A stretch of DNA of 29,473 nt from positions 1 to 29,473 of IMG/VR virus record IMGVR_UViG_3300033141_001633. The stretch is one strand, 5' to 3'. Every line of letters starts with the position of its first letter. Within the stretch, counting starts at the first letter, position 1. The translations under genes and the position numbers were made by a program. Of the stretch, positions 14,738 through 22,802 are shown in pieces. The notes under the pieces are model-generated. The model ran no database searches, had not been told where the DNA came from, and worked only from the letters and a program-made list of their open reading frames with translations. The DNA is from a virus.

Positions 14738-15250
14738 ATGGATAAACCTGAGCGGATCAGTGAACTTATTGAAGGGCAAAAGCTGTTTGATTCAACAGGG
14801 TACTCCCTGGTGAAAGTCACGAAGGATGGCAAAGAGCGATGGCTTGAATTGCCAATAAAATCAACGGGGGTTGCCGAATACATGGACAAGCTTTCAGGTT
14901 CAGCTCCACGGCCTCCGGTGATTAAGCGGGTGGTCAAGAAGGATTCCCCTGAAGGCAAAGAATTGGGATTGACACATGACAAATTGATGCAAGTCTTTGA
15001 TACGACTGATGAAGCATACGTTGATGCACTCAATCGACACAACCAAGATTTTAATTGGCGAGTCGCAATCTTTGCCCTTGACTTGGCCTGGAAGAAAAGC
15101 GATGGCACAGAGGCAAAGACTTTTGTGGAGAAAAAGACCATTTTGCAGAGTACCGGAATTACATGGGGGCATATCGAGCAAGTTTTCAAAGATGTCAAGA
15201 ATTTGACGACCGTACAGGAGGCGAAAATTGATTTTTTGCCCGAAAGCTGA
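14738..15250 (+). CDS. tail assembly chaperone, G-like
   Basis: A 170-residue protein placed between tail tube and tape measure, where lambda G lies. AGGAGA lies before the ATG. The N-terminal half has beta character (SLVKVTKDGKERWLELPIKS), the C-terminal half is helical (EAYVDALNRHNQDFNWRVAI). No strong family motif is visible, so the call rests mostly on position and on the frameshift arrangement at its 3' end. Ends KIDFLPES at TGA 15248. Confidence 0.7.
   Translation: MDKPERISELIEGQKLFDSTGYSLVKVTKDGKERWLELPIKSTGVAEYMDKLSGSAPRPPVIKRVVKKDSPEGKELGLTHDKLMQVFDTTDEAYVDALNRHNQDFNWRVAIFALDLAWKKSDGTEAKTFVEKKTILQSTGITWGHIEQVFKDVKNLTTVQEAKIDFLPES
15232..15238 (+). promoter_or_regulatory. -1 ribosomal frameshift slippery site T TTT TTG
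   Basis: In the frame of the upstream gene the codons read gaT TTT TTG, an X XXY YYZ heptamer. A -1 slip continues as GCC CGA AAG CTG, open through to the next stop at 15546. The in-frame TGA lies 10 bases further on. This is the same position as the G/GT frameshift in lambda. Confidence 0.65.
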
Positions 15251-15546
15251 CGGGCTTGACGGATGAAGTTCTGTCAGCCATAGATAAACGCAGTAAGAAG
15301 AAAAACAATCAAAAAGCAACTGATCTTTACCAGGCTGTCTCTACCATGAAAGAATTCAACCTTTCTCCCGCCGAATGGAGGCGGCTTTCCCGATTGGACA
15401 AAAAAATCCTCATATACTCAAGAGTTATGGAGCAGCACTATATTGATTGCACCCACGAGGAGCATAAGCGAAACTTGGAGCAGGAGCGCAAACGGCGTGA
15501 AATGATGGATAATATGCCTAAACTTGCGATTCCGAGGCGTAGATAA
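15238..15546 (+). CDS. T-like part of the G-T frameshift product
   Basis: This -1 frame runs from the slippery site to the TAA at 15544-15546 and encodes about 103 residues: LTGLTDEVLSAIDKRSKKK, then a lysine/arginine-rich helical segment and a final PKLAIPRRR. An independent start would be TTG 15256, but it has no ribosome binding site. A fused product beginning at 14738, about 269 residues in all, is therefore more likely. In lambda the GT fusion brings the tape measure protein to the tail tube subunits. The stop overlaps the tape measure ATG. Confidence 0.65.
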   Translation, partial: ARKLTGLTDEVLSAIDKRSKKKNNQKATDLYQAVSTMKEFNLSPAEWRRLSRLDKKILIYSRVMEQHYIDCTHEEHKRNLEQERKRREMMDNMPKLAIPRRR

Positions 15547-17513
15547 TGTTCGGAGCGAAAAAAGAAACCAAGGTTACGATAAGCGCCGAGACCTCGAAAT
15601 ACGAGAGAGCTATGCGCGGCGTCAAGCGATCCACTAAAAGTATGACGCAATCGGTTGAACGCTCCTGGAAATCGGCTACTGCCAAGATAACCGGATACCT
15701 TGCAGCCATTGGCCTCGGTTACGGAGTCAAGGAATTGGCAGGTAGTTTTCTTGATGCGGCGAATGCTACTGAGCAGTTTCAGATTAGACTTAGGGCACTC
15801 CTGGGGAGCACTGAAGAAGGCAACCAGCTTTTTCAGGATATGACTGAATATGCGTCTAAAGTGCCATTTGAGTTTGAGGAAATTATGGCGTCTGCAACTC
15901 AGCTTTCCGGTGTAATGAAAGGCGGGGTGCAGGAAATCAATCAGTGGATACCGATGATTGGGGATCTTGCGGCAGTTAGCGGACTGAGCATTGAGAAAAC
16001 TACTGAACAGGTCATCAGGATGTATTCTGCCGGTGCTGGGGCGGCTGATCTGTTCAGAGAGCGTGGGATTACCGCCATGATGGGGTTTGAGGCAGGTGTT
16101 AGCTATTCTGCGGAGGAAACCCGCAGAAAAATGATGGAGGCATGGACCAAGGCTGATAGCCAGTTTAAAGGGGTAACGGAGGACCTCTCAGGAACCTGGA
16201 CGGGTCTCATGTCTATGATGAAAGATAAGTGGTTTGCCTTCCGAAATCTCGTAATGGAGGCCGGAGTATTTGATGAGTTGAAAAAAATCCTATCTGATTT
16301 GAACGACCAGGCAGGGAGATGGCTTAAAACCAACCGGGAATTGATTAAAGTCAAAGTACCAGAATATATAAAAAAGATTCGTAATTATCTGGAGGATATT
16401 TGGGATATAGTTAGCTATGATTCTGCGATTCTCGAATGGGGAATTGTTGGTTTAGCGATTGGTGGCAAGAAATGGGGTGTAATCGCGGCTGGTCTGGGCC
16501 ACATGGTAACATGGGTAGGTAATCTTGCGAAGGCTTTAGGATTAGCCTCGGCCGGCATTATATCATTTTCAGAAATTGCAAAAGCTAATTTTACCGAACT
16601 TGAGGAGTTGATTAAGAGGGGTGAGGGAATTATATCAGGCACATCCTCTCTTGGTGGGCAAGTTAGATTGCCGATGCCGACTATGCCCGAAACTGTTGTT
16701 ACAGCAACCCCTATTGCTCCAGAACAACCTCTACAGCCAGGCCCTACCGATGAGCAACGAGAAAAAGCCCTCAAAGACTACGAAGCATGGAAACAGATGT
16801 GGATTGATATTGATACCCTGAGAGTCAAGGAAGCCGAGGAGCTTGAGCGTCATCGGATGGAACATGAGCAACAGATGTATGAGGAGGGGTTTGACGCCTG
16901 GCAGCAAATGGAAGAGGCCCGGATGGTGCTTATGCAAGAAAACGCCGAGAAGGAGGTGTCTTTAAGGGAATGGGTTATTGAGCAGATGGAAAGTCTGAAC
17001 ACCCAGGGATTTAATGATTTCGTAGGTAATCTTAAGTCGACCTTCCTTGCCTTCTCTAAGAACAGCAAAACTATGTTTGCCTTATATAAAGCTGTATCGT
17101 TGGCTCAGGCTATTATTTCAGGCATATCAGCGTCAATTGAAGCCTTCAAGAATGGCATGATAGCGGGGGGGCCGTATGCTGGTCCAGCGGTTGCGGCGGC
17201 TTACATGGCGGCATCTATTGCAGCCACGGGAGCCCAAATAGCGGCTATTATGAGCACGGATATAGGCAGTACCGGTCAACTTTCTCCTGGTGGTACGCCT
17301 GCAACACCAACATATCCGGTCTCCCCTGATACCGGCCTCCCGACATCGGGAACGGGTAGCCAGGGCCAAACCCTTGTGATCCATATTGAGGGTGATTTCA
17401 TCGGCGATGAGGCTTACATTGAAATGTTGGCTGACAAAATAACCGAGGGTGTGGAGGACCGCGATGTGTACCTGGTGGCTTCTCACTCGCAGTATGCGGA
17501 CGCTCTGGCATGA
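15546..17513 (+). CDS. tail tape measure protein
   Basis: A 655-residue protein starting at a TAATG overlap. The N-terminus matches tape measure proteins: KVTISAETSKYERAMRGVKR, then GYLAAIGLGYGVKELAGSFL, and an FEFEEIMASATQLSGVM segment near 110. Hydrophobic stretches occur near 295-345 and 515-575. A charged coiled coil spans about 400-485 (KEAEELERHRMEHEQQMYEE). The C-terminus is a GT/P-rich linker and an acidic end. It sets tail length and is ejected on infection. At roughly 0.15 nm per residue the length suggests a tail of about 100 nm, a rough inference. Confidence 0.9.
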   Translation: MFGAKKETKVTISAETSKYERAMRGVKRSTKSMTQSVERSWKSATAKITGYLAAIGLGYGVKELAGSFLDAANATEQFQIRLRALLGSTEEGNQLFQDMTEYASKVPFEFEEIMASATQLSGVMKGGVQEINQWIPMIGDLAAVSGLSIEKTTEQVIRMYSAGAGAADLFRERGITAMMGFEAGVSYSAEETRRKMMEAWTKADSQFKGVTEDLSGTWTGLMSMMKDKWFAFRNLVMEAGVFDELKKILSDLNDQAGRWLKTNRELIKVKVPEYIKKIRNYLEDIWDIVSYDSAILEWGIVGLAIGGKKWGVIAAGLGHMVTWVGNLAKALGLASAGIISFSEIAKANFTELEELIKRGEGIISGTSSLGGQVRLPMPTMPETVVTATPIAPEQPLQPGPTDEQREKALKDYEAWKQMWIDIDTLRVKEAEELERHRMEHEQQMYEEGFDAWQQMEEARMVLMQENAEKEVSLREWVIEQMESLNTQGFNDFVGNLKSTFLAFSKNSKTMFALYKAVSLAQAIISGISASIEAFKNGMIAGGPYAGPAVAAAYMAASIAATGAQIAAIMSTDIGSTGQLSPGGTPATPTYPVSPDTGLPTSGTGSQGQTLVIHIEGDFIGDEAYIEMLADKITEGVEDRDVYLVASHSQYADALA

Positions 17514-18088
17514 CGATAAGGATAACCTTCGATTCAAACAATGTCGACCTTCTGGTAGGGCCTAACGGCCTCGATAGCATATACCGAAGCGAATACAAAC
17601 GGCAACAATCGGGGAGCGGGAAGGCTGAGACTATTAATTTATATGGTATTCAGAAGTTCAGCTTTGACGCTCGGTTTACGGAGGCCACCTATCGTAGCTT
17701 GATTGCCTGGTGGTCATGGGCAAGGCAAGGAAAATCGTGGTCATTCACTATGGATTCGAGCAAAACGGGGAACACGGTAACTACGGGGGCACTAAGTCCT
17801 GGCACTACCAATATTCCCGTTGTGGCCTCGGGAGCTTTTTCAGCCGGGGAAGTTTGCTTATTGCGCGAACTCGATATGTCCGATTATGAGCTATTTACAA
17901 TTAATGCTGTTCCAAATGGAACTACCATCCAGGCCACGTCAGGGGTTATTTGGACTTATGCAACGTCGGGGGCGATTGTCAGGCATGTCGATTATTTTCC
18001 TGATGTCATAAGTACCGACAACCAATTTAATCCGACAAAGAACGGGGATTATTATAGTTGGACGTTTAATTTCATGGAAAACCTGTAA
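17510..18088 (+). CDS. distal tail / minor tail protein, copy 1
   Basis: A 192-residue protein directly after the tape measure, with an ATGA overlap. It contains TEATYRSLIAWWSWARQGKS around 60-80 and ends with FPDVISTDNQFNPTKNGDYY. The next gene is a clear paralog. The position after the tape measure corresponds to lambda M/L or distal tail genes. The middle third (GTTNIPVVASGAFSAGEVCL) is a small beta domain. No ribosome site of note, so translation is probably coupled. Confidence 0.6.
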   Translation: MTIRITFDSNNVDLLVGPNGLDSIYRSEYKRQQSGSGKAETINLYGIQKFSFDARFTEATYRSLIAWWSWARQGKSWSFTMDSSKTGNTVTTGALSPGTTNIPVVASGAFSAGEVCLLRELDMSDYELFTINAVPNGTTIQATSGVIWTYATSGAIVRHVDYFPDVISTDNQFNPTKNGDYYSWTFNFMENL

Positions 18089-18742
18089 ATGGCTATTCAG
18101 ATAACATACGATTCAAAAACCGTTGATCTTATTATGGCAGAGAGGGCCTTGGAGCCGAACTATTTACACGATTACCGCCGGAATATGGCAGGGAATGGCG
18201 CAGCGGAGACTATCAATTTACATGGCTTTCAAGAACATACCTTTGAGTTATATTTCACTGAATCAACTTATGAAGCCCTGATTGCTTGGTGGTCGTGGGC
18301 AAGGCAGGGAAATCCATGGTCATTTGCATTTGATAGCAACAAGGCGGTTGAGACCACCCTCTCAATGGCTGCTTCTGCGGATGAGGTATTAATTAACCTG
18401 ACTCAGACAGCCGGTTTCAGTTCAGGGGATGTGTGTTTTATCCAATCGGCAAGGGATGACAAATATGAAATCGTTACGATAGATACAGTAGGCGTTGGAG
18501 ACGTCTATATCGTTGATGCTGATGGCACATACATTGTTGATGCTGATGGCACTTACCTGGTCAGCGGCGAGGTGGGGACAGCGGTATCAATTACGTCGGC
18601 TCTTAAATTCTCATATGACGCAGGAGATTATTTTCGGCATTGGAATTACTGGCCTGAAGTATTCAGCCTTGATACTGATTTCAAACCATTGAAAAACGGT
18701 GACTATTATAAACATTTAATTAGATTTGCGGTGTTAAATTGA
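18089..18742 (+). CDS. distal tail / minor tail protein, copy 2
   Basis: A 217-residue paralog of the preceding gene: it shares AETINLHGFQ, TESTYEALIAWWSWARQGN and DYFRHWNYWPEVFSLDTDF. It is about 25 residues longer, mainly in the middle, where a 24-base tandem repeat encodes DADGTYIVDADGTYLV. It could form a hetero-oligomeric ring with copy 1 or be a specialised version. Start ATG 18089 directly follows the previous TAA, with only GGAAA nearby. Confidence 0.6.
   Translation: MAIQITYDSKTVDLIMAERALEPNYLHDYRRNMAGNGAAETINLHGFQEHTFELYFTESTYEALIAWWSWARQGNPWSFAFDSNKAVETTLSMAASADEVLINLTQTAGFSSGDVCFIQSARDDKYEIVTIDTVGVGDVYIVDADGTYIVDADGTYLVSGEVGTAVSITSALKFSYDAGDYFRHWNYWPEVFSLDTDFKPLKNGDYYKHLIRFAVLN
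18512..18559 (+). repeat. 24-base tandem repeat, two copies
   Basis: Units beginning at 18512 and 18536 each read gttgatgctgatggcac, followed by a diverged atac/ttac end. The second differs from the first at only a few positions. It duplicates the peptide VDADGTYI in the distal-tail paralog and looks like recent slippage in a surface loop. Confidence 0.8.
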
Positions 18743-21700
18743 AAAAATATACGGCGTTTTTACTTTTAGTCATATTATCAGTTTGTAACGCTTACGGTGA
18801 GTCAGAACCTCCACCAAAAACCATTGCAGATTTTGACGCTGTGTCTCCAATGGCTGACGCCGATATGTTTTTGATATGGGATACCAGTGCGGGAGTCACC
18901 AAGAATGTTACGAAGGATGTGCTGATGTCATCCCCTGGTGCTATCGGGGATGGAACGCCGAGTACCGGGACTTTTACGTCTCTATCATTATCTACGCCTC
19001 TAACACATGAAAATGGAGGGTTGGAATTAGATGTTTCTGCGTTTGACGGGATATTGAAAATAAGTGGAGGAGCTACATCGGAAATTGCTGATAATTCATC
19101 AAATTGGAATACGGCTTATTCCGACAGGCTCAAGTGGGATGGCGGCTCGACAGGTCTCGATGCTGCCACAGGCCGGACTTCGTTGGGGTTGGGTTCCCTG
19201 GCCATACTTAATTCTATTGACATCTCGGAGAATACCAACCTTGCTGTAACAGCCCCTATTATCTTAACAGACGACACGCTCTCGGTGGCTACCAACTCCG
19301 ATACGTCCGCCGGCGTAGTGTTATCTGGATCTGGGCAGGCTAATAAAGTCTGGAAAACCGACGGGTCGGGTGTTCCTGGCTGGAGAGATGACTCTACAGG
19401 GGGAACTCCATCCTTTGATTCTATAACTACTGGAACTAACACAACGGCCACCATGACAGTTGGTGCTGGTGGGACTCTTACTTATACATCAACAGGAGTA
19501 GTAAATGCTTCACAATTTCAGGGAGTGACAACCGTTGATTCGACCGAGTTTGGTTATCTTGATGGTGTAACAAGTGCGATACAGACACAGTTGAATGGGA
19601 AGCAGGCTACGGGTAACTACATAACCGATCTGACTGGCGATGTTACAGCTTCCGGCCCTGGAAGCGTGGCGGCCACCATTGCCAACGATGCCGTGACCTA
19701 CGCCAAGATGCAGAACGTCTCGGCTACTGATAAACTCTTAGGCCGGTCAAGTGCCGGTGCGGGAGATATTGAAGAGATTGCCTGCACTGCCGCCGGTCGA
19801 GCTCTCCTTGACGATGCTGACGCCTCGGCTCAAAGGACCACCTTGGGTCTCGGTTCGCTCGCTACTCAAAGCACTGTGGACAACTCTGATTGGTCAGGCG
19901 CAGACCTGGCAATGGCAAATGGTGGGACCGGGGCATCCTTATCCGATCCTGACGCAGACAGGATTATGTTCTGGGATGAGTCTGCCGAGGCTATTACATG
20001 GCTTACAGTGGGGGCCAACCTAACCGTGACGGACACAACGATATCTGCCACAGACAACGACACAACCTATAGTGCGGGCACAGCCCTGGACCTCTCCGGG
20101 ACCACGTTCAATGTGGATCTTAGTGAACTTGCCACTTCTACTACTGACGGTGACGGTGACTATTTCGTCGTGGTGGATGCCGCCAATGCTCAAAAGAAAC
20201 TCACCAAGGCCAATATCAATCTCAGTGGTTTCAATAACGACGCTGGCTGGACTTCTAATACGGGTGATATAACCGGAGTTACAGCCGGAGATGGATTAAC
20301 AGGGGGCGGTGCATCTGGGGATGTTACCCTAAACATAGGTAGCAGCTCTACAATAACAGTAAACGCTGATGATATTGAAGTTGCAGTAGATAGTATAGGC
20401 GATACGCAACTGGCCTACAATACAGGCCAACACCTCACCACTGCAAGTAGTCCCACGTTTGCCGGCATGACGGTGACCGGTAATGCAACCATAGGCGACG
20501 GCACGAACGATGTCACATTGACCTTTGATGGCGGTAATGACGGTGTTATCAAGTGGATGGAGGATGAGAAGTATTTCCAGGGGAGTTTTAATGTTTTTAA
20601 TCCAGCAATGTACAGTGGCACGGATACTGAGAAGATCCAAGCCGCCATTGATGATGCGGAGGCCGTTGGTGGGACAGTATACATCCCACGGGATTCAGAT
20701 GGTGAGTGGACACTTACGGATGCAGACGAGGACGGTGCATGCTTGGTAGTCGAGGCAGGGATCACTATACGAGGTGATGGTTCGGTTGCCACAGACACGG
20801 CCTCCCAGTTGGTCAGTACTGATACCACAGCGCACATATTAAAGATCAAGTCGGACAAGCCTGTTATGGTCAGGGACCTTTGGTTAGAGTTCGACCGTAA
20901 TGGCTCCGATCCAGATTCAGGTATGTGTTGTATTTATGTGACAGACTACGATAACGATGATGGGAATACGAGATCGCAGTTTGAGAACCTTGCGTTATAC
21001 AATGGTGATTATGGTCTACATTTCTATCGAGCACGTTGGTGGCAAGTGAAAGACTCTTTTATTGCGTACAATAATACTTACGGAATTTTGGTAGAGAACT
21101 GGAATAGCACTGATAGTGGCGCAAATACAATACAGGGGAATTACATAGTTACGGATGGCAGCAGTCATGCAGGTATTATGTACAGGACCCCAAGTGGGGT
21201 TCGTATATTAAATAACCATATTGCGGGTTTGGGTGTAGGCAATTCAGCTGATTATGATATCCACCTCGATGCGACAAGCTCAGGGGACGGCTATACAACG
21301 ATAAACTCCTGGATAATTTTAGGTAATAATTTAGAAGGTTTTCCTATAAGGGCTCTTTATATCACTACCAACACCGCAAGTGTTGTGGGCGGTATTATCG
21401 CCAATAATAAGTTTGATTCTGGGATGGAATTATTGGGCGATGCAACTTATAAAATACAGAATACTTTGATTATCGGTAACCGATTCATACATCCCACTGG
21501 CACTGGTTCACACAACGAGACGCTTAAATGTACGTATACTGATAACCTTACGCTTTCCGGCAATCAATTTATTGCGAATGGGCTATCAACAATAGGCATA
21601 AATTTAGACTCCTCAGTTACTGACACACGTATTACCCCAAGTAATACTTTTGACGGCTACACCACTGACGTAGGTGGTGCTGGTTCACCGATAACCAGTT

Positions 21701-22542
21701 ATGTGTATAACTCATTAGTGGCTAAATCTGCGGTAGTTGCCCAAAGCCAGTTGAGAGCCGGGGTGGACGACGACACGCCTGGGCTTATTATGGCCTATGG
21801 GGGTGGGGATACAGAACAGGGTGGCCGGATAAATTTACATATGGCATCCGACCACGATACGAGCAACGAGTGCTGGTTTGTAGACGTGGATACTGAGGAT
21901 CTACGCTTCGGCGTAACTCCTGATGGTGTTATGGCGGAACTAACACAAACAGGCGACTGGACTACTTACGGCGATTCCCTCACCTTCGGCGACGGCTCTG
22001 GAACACAGACCCTGACCTTCAACGGAACCACAGACGGCACAATAGCGTGGGATGATTCGAACACCGAGTTTGATCTTGACTATGACCTCCATTTGTCCAA
22101 CGCCGGCGATGTTACTCTAACCCTGGAGGCTGATACCGACAATACTACAGAATCGGACAACCCCAGTTTGGTTTTTTCTCAAGATGGGGGAGCGGTTACG
22201 GCCAGTATAGGGCTGATTGAATCGGGGAATGCTTTCAAGATAGCTCACAATTTTGATGCGGCTGATATTGAAATTGCTACAACCGGCACGGGAAGAGTGT
22301 ATTTCGACGTCTACCGCATTGGAATCAAAAACGCCTCTCCAGCGTATACTTTGGATGTGACGGGCACTGCCCGTTTTACAGGGGCGGTAACGACTGATGA
22401 TCTAACAATCTCAGGCGGTGATTTGTACCTAACAGGAAAGAGTGCCGCCGGCTCGGCCACGGCTGGGGCTATTTATTTTGACACAGACGATAACCACTTT
22501 TATGGCTACAATGGTTCAGCATGGGTGCAATTAGACAACTAA
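18739..22542 (+). CDS. tailspike / tail fibre with beta-helix and signal peptide
   Basis: A 1267-residue protein starting at TTG 18739 (overlapping the previous TGA). The first 20 residues resemble a signal peptide: MKKY, hydrophobic FLLLVILSV, then NAYG. Residues 60-560 are repetitive fibre segments (GDGTPSTGTFTSLSLSTP, TTLGLGSLATQSTVD, LTGGGASGDVTLNI). Residues about 618-990 resemble a pectate-lyase-type right-handed beta-helix, starting FNPAMYSGTDTEKIQAAIDD and GGTVYIPRDSDG, then many N-rich coils (IIGNRFI, LSGNQFIA). The IGDGTNDVTLTFDG motif near 583 recurs as FGDGSGTQTLTFNG near 1079. The end AGAIYFDTDDNHFYGYNG is typical of phage fibres. It probably binds or degrades host surface polysaccharide; catalytic residues cannot be assigned. 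Confidence 0.8.
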   Translation: MKKYTAFLLLVILSVCNAYGESEPPPKTIADFDAVSPMADADMFLIWDTSAGVTKNVTKDVLMSSPGAIGDGTPSTGTFTSLSLSTPLTHENGGLELDVSAFDGILKISGGATSEIADNSSNWNTAYSDRLKWDGGSTGLDAATGRTSLGLGSLAILNSIDISENTNLAVTAPIILTDDTLSVATNSDTSAGVVLSGSGQANKVWKTDGSGVPGWRDDSTGGTPSFDSITTGTNTTATMTVGAGGTLTYTSTGVVNASQFQGVTTVDSTEFGYLDGVTSAIQTQLNGKQATGNYITDLTGDVTASGPGSVAATIANDAVTYAKMQNVSATDKLLGRSSAGAGDIEEIACTAAGRALLDDADASAQRTTLGLGSLATQSTVDNSDWSGADLAMANGGTGASLSDPDADRIMFWDESAEAITWLTVGANLTVTDTTISATDNDTTYSAGTALDLSGTTFNVDLSELATSTTDGDGDYFVVVDAANAQKKLTKANINLSGFNNDAGWTSNTGDITGVTAGDGLTGGGASGDVTLNIGSSSTITVNADDIEVAVDSIGDTQLAYNTGQHLTTASSPTFAGMTVTGNATIGDGTNDVTLTFDGGNDGVIKWMEDEKYFQGSFNVFNPAMYSGTDTEKIQAAIDDAEAVGGTVYIPRDSDGEWTLTDADEDGACLVVEAGITIRGDGSVATDTASQLVSTDTTAHILKIKSDKPVMVRDLWLEFDRNGSDPDSGMCCIYVTDYDNDDGNTRSQFENLALYNGDYGLHFYRARWWQVKDSFIAYNNTYGILVENWNSTDSGANTIQGNYIVTDGSSHAGIMYRTPSGVRILNNHIAGLGVGNSADYDIHLDATSSGDGYTTINSWIILGNNLEGFPIRALYITTNTASVVGGIIANNKFDSGMELLGDATYKIQNTLIIGNRFIHPTGTGSHNETLKCTYTDNLTLSGNQFIANGLSTIGINLDSSVTDTRITPSNTFDGYTTDVGGAGSPITSYVYNSLVAKSAVVAQSQLRAGVDDDTPGLIMAYGGGDTEQGGRINLHMASDHDTSNECWFVDVDTEDLRFGVTPDGVMAELTQTGDWTTYGDSLTFGDGSGTQTLTFNGTTDGTIAWDDSNTEFDLDYDLHLSNAGDVTLTLEADTDNTTESDNPSLVFSQDGGAVTASIGLIESGNAFKIAHNFDAADIEIATTGTGRVYFDVYRIGIKNASPAYTLDVTGTARFTGAVTTDDLTISGGDLYLTGKSAAGSATAGAIYFDTDDNHFYGYNGSAWVQLDN

Positions 22543-22559
22543 AATTAAGGAGAAAAGCA

Positions 22560-22802
22560 ATGAAGAAGGTACTTTTATTTCTGGGCGTGTTCTTATTCCT
22601 CTTAACCCCGAGTTCCTGGGCTGACTACACCCTCAAAACCAGAGGCGATGTCGAAAAGGCACTCCAACGGTTTTTCCAGGAAGAACAGGGGAATAGGCTG
22701 TCAACTTACTCCATGAGGGGGTTGATGATGGAGATCAACAGGGTGTTCACAGAGAACATCAAACGACCTGAGCCAAAGGACGATGACTCTATCAAGAAAT
22801 AG
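22560..22802 (+). CDS. small exported protein, 80 aa
   Basis: The ATG at 22560 follows AAGGAG by seven bases; it lies inside a longer frame that begins in the fibre gene without a ribosome site. The product has KK, a hydrophobic run VLLFLGVFLFLL, and SWA cleaved after A21. The mature part is about 59 residues, helical and charged (TRGDVEKALQRFFQEEQGN, then MRGLMMEINRVF). It may be a periplasmic partner or chaperone of the neighbouring fibre proteins; no family is recognised. Overlaps the next gene by 20 bases. Confidence 0.6.
   Translation: MKKVLLFLGVFLFLLTPSSWADYTLKTRGDVEKALQRFFQEEQGNRLSTYSMRGLMMEINRVFTENIKRPEPKDDDSIKK

Noticed and set aside
15256-15546. Independent 96-codon gene starting at TTG
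   Set aside because: No ribosome site precedes it, and the frame is continuous with the slippery site upstream, so a frameshift product explains it better.
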